From contig NC_059075.1 of assembly GCF_020497125.1 (NCBI RefSeq), positions 29,858,003 through 29,922,002 of the forward strand: a stretch of 64,000 nucleotides of DNA. Reading direction: 5' to 3'. This stretch comes from Mauremys mutica (Eukaryota > Chordata > Testudines > Geoemydidae). This document shows positions 44,036 through 55,643 of this stretch, piece by piece. Numbering within the stretch: the first letter of the stretch is position 1; each line of letters starts with the position of its first letter. The notes under the pieces were generated by a model. That model saw nothing but the letters and a program-made list of their open reading frames with translations, had not been told where the DNA came from and did no database searches. The position numbers were made by a program, and so were the translations under genes.

Positions 44036-46980
44036 ACACCATCTCAGCACCACAAGGGTCTGTTAATCTACTCTTACCTACTTCCCCTTGAGATTAATTT
44101 AGTGAGAAGAAGAACTAAAGTTCTTCAGGTGAAAATGCCCATGCATCAATATTTGCACAGGCAGTTACTGAGCTTGCACATACAAATAGGGCAACAAGTA
44201 CAAAAGCTATCAAGATACTTTTTGTTATTTACATGCACAATTTTGTGCATAGTTTTGCCTTTTTATTTTAGAATGTGATTCGTGGCTAGGGAAGGTGGAA
44301 GAAACTTCTTGTTATGTTGTGGTTACTAAAAACACATTTGGTTAAAAGGCAAATAACATATGTTAGTTCCTGAACAGAATGTGTCCTCCAGAGCTGAATG
44401 CTTTCTTTTGAGCACTGTTAAATGATTAAATGTTATTGGAAGAAAAGATTGTGCTTATCATCGGATGATAACATTCTTGTAGCATACAGGAAAGCAAACA
44501 CAAGAGGCAGCCACTTCTTTGCCCTCCAGTCAGTACCTTCTCATAATGAATCCCCTGGTACATTTTTAAATGCTCCACTAGAAACACTGCAGGACAAACA
44601 ATGCTCTGGAAGAGGATGAAGCTGTGTTTAGAGTGAGATGAACAACAGTTTTAGCCTAGCGGTGAGGTTACATGCATTAGTTATTTTTAAAGAATATTCA
44701 TCAGCCCATTCAAATGCTCCATCAGGTCTGAGTTGTTACACAATGTGGACTAATTTAAGAGAATTGTTTATTGGGTGAGCAGAGACTATAAAACCACAAC
44801 GTCTGGCGTTGGCAACCACAGCAGTTTCCATCTGGTAAAATGTTGTTTTGATTCTGACATCAGTAATTTTTAAATGGATACTGGACTGTAATTTCCCCTC
44901 CTGAGCCCATGCTCTCTGAGGGATCCATCTTACTCTGAGCTACTGGGACAATGCTGCTGCTGCAGAGCACACCTGCTGATTCTCTCCCGACTCACACAAG
45001 CCACATCTTTTACTCTCATTTCAATGCCCACCATCATTAATCTTACAGAGGCTTTTGGATCCAAACTGAACAGAAACACTACAGTGTTGCAGGGTTGCGA
45101 GGGAGAGGTTCAGACGGTTACATGTCAAAGTTTTAAAAGATTTCTTTAAGCTTTTTTCTTTAAGAACTGAAAAACATCAAGAGTAAACTGCATGTTACTG
45201 TGGCTTGGGACTGAGACTCCCAAGAAACTGCACAGCTGACAGCACTTTATTTTTATTGAACGTTTTAATGTGGGCGTGAGTTTCGGGGGAATATTGACTG
45301 CTGCTTTGGGGATAATAGGGAGGTGCAACCGTCATCTGGTTCACTACAGCATGCTGTTTACCAAGGTTTCTCATATTTGAAACATCAAGAGTATTTATCC
45401 ATATTATCTACAGTCAGCTGCACGCTCGTTTTAGAGTGAATGGCTCATTAGCTCCCCCAAATGTTATCCTTTTTCTAGCCTATTTTCTCTCTGTTGGTGG
45501 ATGGGCAGTTCATCAATTTCATGTGTTCTTTCCCCCCGGCCCCTTTCACTGCTCAGGAAAGGTTGACAACCTGCAATGGAAAGCCCACTGTTTTATCCAC
45601 ACAATTGGTACAGCGTGAGCAGAGACAGCCTGAGTATCTGCACACTGATGCACTATTGCTCCTCAGCCCTGTCTGGAGAATCCAAACCTATGGGTGAAAA
45701 GATGGCTCGGTGTCTTCTGGGTCAGCCAATGCAGCCAATTGATAAGGAGGTAGGTGGATATGCAGAGGCATTTAATGCCTTCCCTGGAGTGTCATCTCAG
45801 ATATTTATTTCAGTTAAGTTATTGATTTCCTTTCCATACTTCTTTGGTTACAATATAATATTTTAGATGGATGGAAACAAAAATAAATCTGTTTTTTTGA
45901 AAGCTCAAACGTTTAGAGATGTTTGGAGCCAAGATTTTAAATCAGCCCATTCTATAGACAGAAAATAACCACAAAATTCAGATCTGATTTGGGTATCTGA
46001 CACTCTCCCATATTGACACACTCCCAGATCTGGCATTTTGATTTGGGCTCACCTCTGAGTAAATTGTTGCCTATTTTAAAGCATTCGGGAACATTACTCA
46101 TTAACTCACACACACAGTGTATATTAGAAGTGTATCTCTAAAATTGCCTCCACTTGACCTCTGAAATTGCAACCACCACACTGGATGCTTCTGTATTTTT
46201 GTGTAAAACTTGTATTTTGAGTGCCAACTCCACTTGTGCATGAAAGATGGATAGGGAGATAAATTTTTTACAATTGCCAATACTTACATGGAAAAATAGC
46301 TTATGCATGCAAAATAGCCAGCACAGTGTTCAAGTCCACTTTTGAAAATTTGCACCATATTATATATTATTGAATGGAACATTTTCTATATAATTTGAAA
46401 AGGAATCCTTTCATGTTTTAAGATTTAAAACCCAATGGCCCATATTCATTCCTGGTGGAACTCCATTTAAATCAGTAGAATTACCCTCCAATAAATATGG
46501 CTGAATACCTCTGTTTTTTTAGCAGAAATATTAAGCAAGACCTTGTCAGAGCACATGCTTATCATTACCCTGTCAGTGCATATAAATTAGATACGTTGAG
46601 GAAACAAAAGGAACATCTAATTTAATCTCATGTTTTTCTTGCTTTATAAACATCCATGAAATTAACTGAGAGAGTGCAAAGTTACATAGGGACTTTATTG
46701 GTTTTCATAAGCAAAGTAACCTGAGGTCAGCAACCTTGTGCTGTTGGTACAGCTTTAATAAAGGTGTGTTTGCTCAACAAGCTTTTCAAATGAAATAATT
46801 ACTGTAACTATTGTATGGCTAAATATATAATGCTGCATTTTAGTTTCGGAATTTTTTTTTAAAAGAAATCGAGAGGCAGAAATCAGTTCACAGAATTACT
46901 GCATTTGAATGCAAACCAGAAGCTCCCACCAAAAAAACGATCAGACAAATATTTCCAACACAAACAATGCTTCCAACTGC
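44036..46980. other. Intergenic DNA, no feature
   Basis: Ordinary AT-rich sequence. No repeat or coding motif recognised on either strand in nearly 3 kb. Whether any of it is conserved cannot be judged from one sequence. Confidence 0.4.
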
Positions 46981-47300
46981 CAGGGCCGGCTCTAGGTTTT
47001 TTGCTGCCCCAAGCAAAAAATATTTTGGCTGCCCCCACCCCAGCCCTGGGCTCCCCCCGCACCCTCCCTGATGCCCCAGCCCTGGGCTCTCCCCGCCCCG
47101 ACCTGCACCCCTGCCGTCCCAGCTCTGGGACTCCCCCCACCCACACCCTCCTGCTGCCCCAGCCCTGGGCTTCCTCCTTCCCCTCCACCAGTGCCCCTCC
47201 TTTCTCCCCACACCCCCTGCCACCCCAGCCCTGGGCTCTTTCCCCCCCACACCCTTCTTCCGCCCCAGCCCTTGGTCACTGGTAACTTGCTCCCAGGGCG
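46981..47300 (+). mobile_element. hAT-type repeat (CAGGGCCGGCTCTAGG terminus) with C-rich body
   Basis: A clean left terminus at 46981 is followed by GCTGCCCCAAGCAAAAAA and then CCCCAGCCCTGGGCTC repeated at least five times to about 47270. The right terminus is not seen. The element may reach about 47550. Confidence 0.75.
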
Positions 47301-47863
47301 GGTCATTGAGCAGGAATTTTGGATGTGCACAGAACACAGACAGAATTGGTTCCCATATGGTTACAGAACTGCAGTAAAGTGGAACAATTTTCAGCTTGTG
47401 TGATTGGAGGATATCTGGATGTATATTATAAGACTGTCCTCCATAAATGAGGAAAAGTTGAGGTGCCTTTATTATTCTTTGGTTCCACTCTTTGTTTCTA
47501 TGGGGAATTTGCCAATGCAATATCACTGTCTTCCTTTTAAACAAATAAAACAAAACAAAAAAAAAAGGCAATGGCTGTTGAAAATAGCAATTCCAGTCCT
47601 AAAAACCACTGGGAAGCATTTCTTGCTCAATTTTATCCTACTTTTTCTACAGCAAATTACAGTGGATTATTTGATTTGGGAGAAATGAAGTAACAGCTGC
47701 CAAAATTAAGCTTGAGCACTCCTGAATTTTGAGGTATTCAAATCTGGAAGGCAGGTGCTAGATTCCCTTTCTGAATATTAGCTAAATCTGGAAAGGAAAA
47801 GTCAATTTCTGCTTCCATGGCTCAGAAGTGGAAATCCTCCTACGTGCCTGGTACTGTATCTAA
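47301..47863. other. Possible continuation of the hAT repeat, then unique DNA
   Basis: 47301-47545 may belong to the repeat to its left. It has no coding motif. An A-rich run lies at about 47541-47567. Confidence 0.35.
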
Positions 47864-48159
47864 GGCCTGGTCTACACTAAGGGGCGGGGTCGAACTAAGG
47901 TACGCGACTTCAGCTACGCGAATAGCGTAGCTGAAGTCGAACTACCTTAGTTCGGGCTACTCACCAGTCCAGACGCCGCGGGAACAAAGTCCGTGGCTCC
48001 AAGGTCGACTCCGCCACCGCCGTTTGCGGTGGTGGAGTTCCGGAGTCGACTGGAGTGCGTGGGGAGTTCGAACTATCGCGTCTTGATTAGACGCGATAGT
48101 TTGAACTCCGAGAAGTCGAACTCTCCGCGTTGACCCGCGCGGTAAGTATAGACCTACCC
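47864..48159. mobile_element. Harbinger-like MITE with TAA target duplication and CpG-rich hairpins
   Basis: Ends GGCCTGGTCTACAC and GTATAGACCTACCC, flanked by TAA (47861-47863 and 48160-48162). Inside, 47905-47919 pairs perfectly with 47925-47939, extended by CGAACTAAGGTA against TACCTTAGTTCG (to 47954). 48071-48083 pairs with 48089-48101. It is strikingly CpG-rich and nearly palindromic, so probably fairly young. Confidence 0.9.
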
Positions 48160-48549
48160 TAAAGCTGCCCAGCTCCAGTAGAGCCTCCCCTCCCTTACTT
48201 TTCATTTTAAATTCTAGTGGGATCCACATACCTCCCTTGCTAGGCTTCAGAAAGAGAGGGGCACTGTCCATTTAGTCCACCCAATTCTTTCTTTGGGGGC
48301 TGCAAAGTGAGGTCACACCAGTATCCCTAATCCAGTCTGGGGATGTCTTCTGAAGGGGACCTCTGGGCCAAAGCCTTCTACTCCTTGGGCACACTTGTTC
48401 CCCATTCACAGTGCCACCCCGCTCTAGCAGTGAGCTCTCCATTCACAGCAAGCTGCAGCCTGAGGTTTCAGCTACCATACTCCCTCCCCCTCCCTTTCCT
48501 GTTGATAGCAGCCAAGGGAATGCTGGGAAATGTAGTTCTTTCCCTGCAC
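48160..48549. other. Intergenic DNA, no feature
   Basis: Nothing recognised. Confidence 0.4.
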
Positions 48550-48707
48550 CAGGGCTGGCTCTATAAGCAGGGAGCTAACCAAGGAACTACCGCTCCCAGG
48601 GCCCCTGTTGGTTCTCAGCTCCCAGGCTGGATCCCTGCTGGGTGCCGCCCCTGCAAATGGGCTAACCAAGCACCTGCTTGCTTTGCTGGTGTCTAGAGCC
48701 ACCCCTG
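48550..48707. mobile_element. Short hAT-type MITE (CAGGGCTGGCTCTA)
   Basis: CAGGGCTGGCTCTA at the left and TAGAGCCACCCCTG at the right are inverted with two mismatches. 158 bp. No clear target duplication. Confidence 0.75.
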
Positions 48708-50151
48708 CCAACTGCTATATACGTCCCTATAGATAAATTTACCTCCGTGGCTTGGAGTAAATTCTCTCCTTTCAGTATACCAGATATAGTGAATTATTAT
48801 TGCATAGTTTCTTCTGAGGCAAAATGGGGGTGAGAGAAAGAGAAAGACCTGCTGCAATTTTAAACAACTAGCTAAACAGTGAACTTTTGTATCTTATTGG
48901 ATCAGATGGGATTCCAGTATATGGAAGTTAGCACTGGTGGATGTATTCCATTAAATCTGTGGTTGACTCAAGTAGGATTTGACTATACAACACTATCCCT
49001 TCTAAGTGTATGTCTCCAGTTCACTCACATGGAATTCTATTGGAGGGAAGTCATCTATAGTAGATCTCAGTGGAAATGTAATCTCTATGCAGTATGAGAC
49101 AAATTCTGCTCATTTGTGCACCTCTCTGAGGGCAAAAACTCAAAATTGTACACTATTTCCATTTGCTTAAAAATGGAGCTCCCACAGAAGTGGCTTAAAC
49201 AGGCTTGATTCTGAGTTCTGAGCACCCTTCGCTACCAATACCAGCTCCTAGGTTGTTATTCTCCAATGTCCTATGCACTTTTATGCAGGATTCATTTCAC
49301 ATAAGGAGTGTGTAAGGGATATTTCAGTTGCATGAAGCCCTCTTTTGACCCAGTGCAACAGTTACATTGATCACGTTCACCCTTTGCTCTTAAGCAGATG
49401 TTTTATAACTATATCAGGCTATAGCCTCCCATGAATCATGTGCGGTGCTTTGGCTGATACATCAGGATTGATAAGGAATAATGCATTTTAAAAGCGTATC
49501 CTATTTAAATTTTAAAATGTGCATTTTCCCTGGCACCAGCCTGCATTAGATCTTTGTGTGAAATATTTGTTTAGTCAGGTACCATACTCCTGATCACAAA
49601 GGCTGGCTTGTTGCCTGGATACTTCACTCAAGCCTCAATGTCATGACTGCCAAGGCAGTACTAAAAAACAAATCACTCCATATTTTTGAAGATTATCCGT
49701 GTGTGCTATTCCCTGCAGAGTTAGAGGCTGTATTCCTCAGGCAACATGAAATGGGCTCTCACAATACAATATGCATGCAAAAGAGATGTAGGTCATATCT
49801 TAGATTTATTTCCCTGACATTTTCTTATCTAATTTCTTTCAAGTTGAAATAGCCTTGTGTCTCCTGAGGACTTTTGCTGATGGAACAGATCCCAGCATCT
49901 CAACACAGTAATACAATACAATAATAATTCTTCATCCGTATACAGGGCTTTGCATCTTCAACTCATTTTACAAATGTGAATTAGTTAATTTGCACCTTCC
50001 TCTTGTTGGGTAGTAGAAAATGTCATTGTCTTCACCTCACAGACAGGGAAACAGACAGGGCTTAAGGACCAGTTTCTGCTTCCCTTCCTTATATTAGGCC
50101 CAGTTCTCCAGTCTACTATGCCAATTTTATTCCATTGACTTACCATGAATT
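48708..50151. other. Intergenic DNA, no gene
   Basis: A faint MIR-like stretch in reverse orientation is near 49960-50060 (CACCTCACAGACAGGGAAAC). Nothing else. Confidence 0.4.
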
Positions 50152-51672
50152 CACCATCATCATCATCACTCCCAGAATCGCACTGGTTGTTGGGGCACCA
50201 TCACTGATGAGCAATCAACCCAATTGTCTCCACCCCTGATGATTGTGTCAACCGCTGTCAGTGCTTGAGTCTCCGCGAAGTCCATTCCTGTCCACTCTTT
50301 TATGTTGTCAATCCATCTATTCTTCCGTCTACCTCTTCTTCTCTTCCCCTGTACTGTCCCTTGGAGGATGATCTTGGATAGGGCAGATGATGTGGTTACA
50401 TGGCCGTACCACTTCAGCTTGCGCTTCTTCACGGTCATCAGGAGATCTTCATATGACCCAGTGCATTGGGTGATGATGTTGCAGACCTCTTCATTAGTGA
50501 CGTGGTCAAAATCGGAGATGCTCAGGATTTTATGGAAGTATCTCAGCTCTACTACCTGTATTTTCCATTCAAGTTCTGCCATAAGGGTCTATGTCTCGCA
50601 CGCATACAGAAAAATGGAGATGACCAATGCGTGCAGCAGTTTCAGTTTGGATTCCAGGGAGATGTTCTTATTCCTCCAAATTGGCTTTGGCTTTGCCACT
50701 GCTGCTCTTGTTTGCACAGTTCTTGCCAGAATTTCTGCCTTTGATCCTTCTTCAGTGATGATTGCCCCCAAATATTTGAACTGTTTCATTGTTGCCAGCT
50801 CTTGTCCACTGACAATGATATGTGAGCTGATCCTGTCATGTTTGTTTGTCATCAGCTGGGTTTTCTCTGCACTGATTTCCATGCTGTATTTTGTGGAGGT
50901 TTCAGCCAATCGTTTCATAAGGTTGGCAAGATCATCCTCACTGCCTTCCCGGCCATCAGTGTCATCAGTGAACCGAAGATTTGAGATTGTTCGCCCTCCA
51001 GTGCTGACTGTGCACATGTGATCTTCTAGGGCAGGGGTCCCCAACCTTTTCAGGACCAGGGACCGGTCATGCCTGCGGAGGGAGCGCTCGTCCCACGGCT
51101 CGGGTAGACCTCCCGCAGGCATGGCCTGCGGGAGGTCCACCGGCTCCGGTTGAGCTGCCGCAGGCATGACTGCGGACGGTTTGCTGGTCACGCGGCTCAG
51201 CTGAACCGCCCGCAGGCATGCCTGGGCAGCTCAACCGGAGCCGGTGGACCTCCCGCAGGCGTGCCTGCGGGCGGTCCAGCTGAGCCGCGCGACCAGCGAA
51301 CCGTCCACAGTCATGCCTGCGGGAGGTTCACCGGAGCCCCGGGAGCAGCGGACCTCCCGCAGGCATGACTGCGGAGGGAGCGCTCGTCCCGCGGCTCGGG
51401 TAGACCTCCCGCAGGCACGCCTGCAGGAGGTCCACTGGGTCGGTTCGCGGCCCGGTTTGTAAGAGGCCGCGGACCGGTACCGGGCCGCGGACCGGGGGTT
51501 GGGGACCCCTGTTCTAGGGCATCAGTCATTATGCACTCCAAGTAGATGTTGTACAATGTGGGCGAAAGAAGGCAGCCTTGCCGGACTCCAACAGTGGTGA
51601 GAAACCACTCTCCTATTGTGCCATTGATGAGAACTGCACTGCTGGCCTTGGCATACAGTTGTTTAATGGTAA
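50152..51672 (-). mobile_element. RTE-type LINE, 5'-truncated, split by a hAT
   Basis: On the minus strand: GVRQGCLLSPTLYNIYLECI (about 51590-51530), TISNLRFTDD with the catalytic D-D changed to TDD (about 50995-50960), MEISAEKTQLMTN, FKYLGAIITEEGS, RNKNISLESKLKLLHALVIS and FLYACET, then VKKRKLKWYGHVT, ILQGTVQGKRRRGRRKNRW and IDNIKEWTGMDFA. The 3' end is a (ATG)n run at 50169-50152, the kind of simple-repeat tail RTE elements carry. At least one stop and frameshifts. A hAT sits at 51032-51511. Confidence 0.88.
51032..51511. mobile_element. hAT with perfect 8-bp target duplication, inside the RTE
   Basis: CAGGGGTCCCCAACC at 51032 and GGTTGGGGACCCCTG at 51511 are perfect 15-bp inverted ends. 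TTCTAGGG flanks both sides (51024-51031 and 51512-51519). The interior is CpG-rich and built from repeats of GACCTCCCGCAGGC and GCCTGCGGGAGGTC in both orientations. 480 bp, no transposase. Confidence 0.95.
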
Positions 51673-52761
51673 GAATAAGCTTACGACCAACCCTGAATTA
51701 TATCAATGTAAAACTGGACTAAGAGGGAGGAGAATCAAGCCCAATGAAGGATTACCTTAAACCATATGTAGTCCCCATTGATTTCAGTGGGACCACTTGT
51801 CTAGGAAGATGTTTCTGAACATGAGTGAGGGTTGCAGATTCTGGGTCTAAGTGATTTGCCCAAAAGTCAATGTTGGAATTGAAGGAAATATTGTCTAGGT
51901 TAAAACACAGGACTGGGAATGAGGAGATCTGGATTCTCTTCCTGGTTCTGCCGTAGACTTCTTATAATAAGTTTTCCCAACTAGAAAACAGGGATAATAC
52001 AGTTGACATACCTCAAAGAAGTACTAGGGCTTAATTCACTAACACCTATAAAGAATGTCACCGTTAAGGTCAACTGCACTGGTATTTCCCCCTTGTGATC
52101 TAGCAACAGCACCCACTCTAGGCTCCCGGCTTCTCACCTCTCTTGGGCAGTTACCCACATTGCTCTCCCTCCTGACGAGGGTTTTCCAGGCTGCACAGTT
52201 CCCTGCTCCATTGTGAGTTCCTCCAGCAAACCAGACGCCAGTGCCTACATTTTGCTTTTTCCTTAGGACTATAAACACCGTAATCGCCCACATTTAGAAG
52301 TTGCACACAGCTCTCTACCTCAAGAATAAATGTACTTGCTTAGAAAGGCATTACAGAGAAAACATATTACATCAATATAAGAGCCTACATGCATGCTAAT
52401 GAGGTCACTAGCGATCACCCCTCCAGCTCCAGCAAGGGCTCTGGCAGATGATCAGTCCTTCAGATCTCACCAAAGGGGTTTTCTGTTATGAACTTGTAAG
52501 CACAGAGACTGTGAATAGATAATCAGTCAGACAATATTTCTCTCCTCAGGGAGTAGCTTCAAAAGGCTGGGTATGGAGGTGGGAATTTGCATCTCTCCCT
52601 CCCACCACCTTTCTCAGGTATTTCCTCGCAAGCCCACTTAACATTGCTTATCCCAAAAGTTCCTTCTTATCCATCACAATGTTTAAAATAGTCTTTGAAG
52701 ATCATAACACTTCCCAGGATTTACATTGGCCATGTCTCCCCATAGAGACATTACATATAAT
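51673..52761. other. Intergenic DNA with a MIR-like piece
   Basis: 51890-52035 has a sense-oriented MIR-like order (GGACTGGGAATGAGGAGATC, GGATTCTCTTCCTGGTTCTG, AACAGGGATAATACAG). Nothing else recognised. Confidence 0.5.
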
Positions 52762-53152
52762 CAGAGATGGATTAGGGTTGTGTGGGGCCCTGGGCCAGAG
52801 TAAGTGGGGGCCCTTCCCCACCCCTTCTGCCTGCAGTCTCCCCTGTCCCCCATCCCCAGAGCTCCTGTCAGGGAAATGGGCCTGGGGCATGGGGGTTTGC
52901 CCCACCCCCCATGCCCAACACTCCTGCTGCGAAGCGGGGTTGGAGTGTGGGGGCTTGCCCCACTCCCAGGCAGGAGTGCCAGGCAGGCAGGCGGAGTGGG
53001 AAAAGCCCCTGGGCCGCACTCTGACCCCGCTCCATGGCTGGAGCGCCAGGCAGAGCGGGTTGGGGTGTGGGAGTGTCCATTTTTCTAGGACCCCGAATTG
53101 GCTGGGGCCCCTAGGGACGGGCACCATTGGCCCAGTGGCTAATCTGCCACTC
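52762..53152. mobile_element. hAT-type element with perfect 8-bp target duplication
   Basis: Left end CAGAGATGGATTAGGG and right end GGCTAATCTGCCACTC are inverted. CATATAAT flanks both sides (52754-52761 and 53153-53160). The 391-bp interior is GC-rich with GGGGGCTTGCCCC and CCAGGCAGGCAGG motifs. Open frames on both strands are compositional. Confidence 0.9.
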
Positions 53153-53461
53153 CATATAATCCCACAATAATAAATATAGTTTGCATTTATAATACAATAA
53201 ACTCCAAACTTGGTTAACCTTAATTCAATAAGATTGCTCAAAGATATTACAGGAGATTTCTCTTGGTGACAGATATGGCACTGAGATGCTCAGATGGAAG
53301 GTGCTGTAGAAGTGCAAAATATTTTACAGAACTCATTAGTTCTTAGCTCACAGTCTTGCGCTCAGACCACTGGACCTTGCTTCCCCCTCAATAGTTGGGT
53401 AAAAGTTTCAAAAGCATCTAAGTGATTTAGGAGCCTTAATCCCATTGTCAAAAATAACTGA
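53153..53461. other. Intergenic DNA, possible MIR scrap
   Basis: A loose antisense MIR ending (GCTCAGACCACTGGACC, about 53361) is the only recognisable text. Confidence 0.4.
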
Positions 53462-53556
53462 GGGCCCGACTATACTTAAAGTTACCGACATAACTATGTC
53501 AGTAAGAGGTGTGGTTTTTCTTGCCTAGTTATGCCAGTAAAAGCTGTATACACTCC
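53462..53556. mobile_element. Harbinger-like MITE fragment
   Basis: AGGGCCCGACTATACTT is a decayed GGGC-TCTACACT terminus, followed by ACCGACATAACTATGTCAGT and TAGTTATGCCAGTAAAAGC, the inverted words of this family. The right end is lost after GTATACACTC. Confidence 0.55.
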
Positions 53557-54371
53557 CTTATTGAAGCAGGTCTTCTTCCATTACAAAAATTAAAATATGG
53601 ATCTAACCTTCCTGTGACCAACTCATTAAAAACTGTTTTTAGAAATCTAGAGAACCCTTTTGATGAAACTCAACTGCATGATGAATTAGTGCTGGCCCTT
53701 GAGCAATAACACAGTAAATGGGAGTGTGTTTAATTAAAGCTGACAGCCATAATGGCATTACTTGTAATAGTGTCAGGGGATTATCTGTTGCAGGGCAGTG
53801 CTAGGAGCTCTGAAAAATTCCTGCCAAGGCACCACTTCACTCTTTATGGGAAGCTCTTAATTTCTTTTTTTTATGCTGAACACCTCAAATCTGTAGGGAA
53901 ATGAAATCAATTTTTTCCCTTCTTGCCTAAATCTGCAGCTGCTCTGTAAGACACAAAGCTATCCTTATGCTGAGCAAGTTCAAGATAGTTCTATGACTGC
54001 TGTTATAAGGCAATCTATCATCACAGAATAAAATCCTGCCCTAGCCCCAGCCTCACTGCCACTGATGGGGTGAGAAGACTGATATAACTGCATTTGTGTA
54101 GAGAGAAACGAACGACAGCGTCTACCTAGCATGCATGGTTAGAGGAGCACCGTAAATATACCTGTTCAGCACACTGCCTTATCTATCACACAATAGCCAT
54201 CATTTCTACTGGTTCAGACAGAGTGCAAAGTTGTGTTAATTATTGTAATATGTAATTCGGCATTTACCCTATTACTAGGCTCAAGCAATGTTTTTTATTA
54301 AATGTAAATATATAGCTTTCTATATCAGAAATGTGAAAGAAAACAGCACAGGGGTGCAAGCAGTAGGATGG
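53557..54371. other. Intergenic DNA, no feature
   Basis: Nothing recognised. Confidence 0.4.
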
Positions 54372-54785
54372 TGTATATTGGATATGAAGTTTGGGAATTT
54401 TTTGAAGAAAAATTTCTGATTCATTGAAGCCAAAACTTTCTGTGGGAACAGATCAGTTTCAATGAGACTTTCGTCTTTAAGCATTCGGTCCAGAATGGAA
54501 TTTCCAGTCCAAACCAGAGCCAAGACCTTTTGCATAAACAATAGCCCAGTGGTTGGGGCACTCACCTGAGATGTGGGAAACCCAGGTTCAGTTGAGCAGG
54601 GATTTGAATCTGAGTCTTCCACATCTCAGGTGAATGCCCCAACAGCTCAGCTATTGGTGGGGTGGGAAAGTCCCTTGTTTTTCACTTTTTTTTAAATGTC
54701 TTGGTTTTGTCCCAAGGTAGAATGGAAAATATTTGAAATCTCAAAAATGTTCACAGGATGGGGAAACAGCTCCTACTCAGCTCTA
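54372..54785. mobile_element. MITE-like element with tRNA-like inverted repeat at its centre
   Basis: The outer arms are AT-rich (GGGAATTTTTTGAAG on the left, TCTCAAAAATGTTCACAGG on the right). The centre is a large hairpin: 54540-54578 against 54618-54655, with 54562-54576 and 54619-54633 perfect over 15 bp. Each arm carries CCCAGTGGTTGGGGCACTCA and CCCAGGTTCAG-like text reminiscent of tRNA A and B boxes. Same plan as 22455-22819. Confidence 0.65.
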
Positions 54786-55384
54786 ATTGGACACACCGCC
54801 AATAGAAAAAGGACAGAGCAGAAACTCACTCCAAATAAACCACCGAGCACACATCAGAGTGAAATGGTTTCTGGTCTGTTGCTAACTGGGCCTTGCTACA
54901 AACAGCTGACACAAAGGCTCTCATCGCCAGCCTCCAGCTCCAGCCCCGCCAGCTAAACATTGCCTGATGTGTGATAACTGAGGAGCTCTGCTATTGGTTA
55001 AATAAATACAGGGTGGGCTTTTTAAACACATTCCATATTGGCCTAACTCCGAGCCCCTTGAAGGCAATGGGGCTTTTGAATGTCCCACCCTGAGTCCAAG
55101 ATATTGCAAAAATGCCAGTGGGTACAATGGTGCAGGACAAACAGAGATGTGCTTGTATTAGCCAGGTGGCAGAGGAAATTAAGACTTGCCAACGGAACAG
55201 CGAATAACCCATTTAAGAGTCTCTAGGTGAGATAACTTCTTAGGGCAAATTCCAGAGTGTCAAATGTAGATTAAATTTTAGTCAGCTTCCACTCTTTCAA
55301 AAGTGGCCCCTGCTTTAGAGCAGTGTTGAGTGTGTATGGTCTGGACTAACAAGATTTATAATACTACTACTTTCTCCCACTCTG
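54786..55384. other. Intergenic DNA, no feature
   Basis: Nothing recognised. Confidence 0.4.
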
Positions 55385-55512
55385 TCTACTTAGACTACAA
55401 GCTCTCTGCCACGACTGGCTCTTAGTACATGTATGTACAGCACCTAATACAATGGTGCCCCTCTCTCAGTTGGGCTCTCTGGGTGCTACTTGATACAAAT
55501 CACAAAATATAA
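55385..55512 (+). repeat. LINE/SINE 3' tail (CAGCACCTAATACAATG type)
   Basis: TTAGACTACAAGCTCTCTG, then ACAGCACCTAATACAATGG, GGTGCCCCTCTCTCAG and GGTGCTACTTGATACAAAT. A second copy with the same order is at 63395-63530. Probably the 3' end of an old L2/CR1-like LINE or a SINE that borrows it. Confidence 0.6.
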
Positions 55513-55577
55513 CTGAGGTGAGTGTGAGCTGTTTATGAAACCAGAGAAACCAACAAGGCATTAAAAAAATGCACCAA

Positions 55578-55643
55578 ATCCTCAGCTAGAATTAATTGGT
55601 GCTGCTCCATTGAAGTCAATGCCCCTTCACACCAGCTGAGGAT
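55578..55643. repeat. Palindromic MITE (ATCCTCAGCT arms)
   Basis: ATCCTCAGCT (55578-55587) pairs with AGCTGAGGAT (55634-55643), with CCATTGAAGTCAATG in the middle. Confidence 0.7.

Noticed and set aside
46888..47571. 227-codon minus-strand frame
   Set aside because: It crosses a hAT-type repeat with a C-rich body; the Gly/Arg-rich text reflects repeats of CCCCAGCCCTGGGC.
47905..47939. microRNA precursor
   Set aside because: The hairpin is part of a MITE's internal palindrome; the stem is too short and the loop only 5 nt.
50302..51021. 239-codon plus-strand frame
   Set aside because: It is the complement of the RTE reverse-transcriptase region, which reads clearly on the minus strand.
51090..51440. 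Regularly repeated GACCTCCCGCAGGC resembling a CRISPR array
   Set aside because: Vertebrate DNA; the repeats alternate in orientation and lie within hAT ends.
52679..53241. Overlapping frames of 163 and 179 codons on opposite strands
   Set aside because: They span a GC-rich hAT with defined ends and target duplication.
54545..54610. A functional tRNA gene
   Set aside because: Only loose A- and B-box-like words; no acceptor stem or anticodon arm can be drawn.
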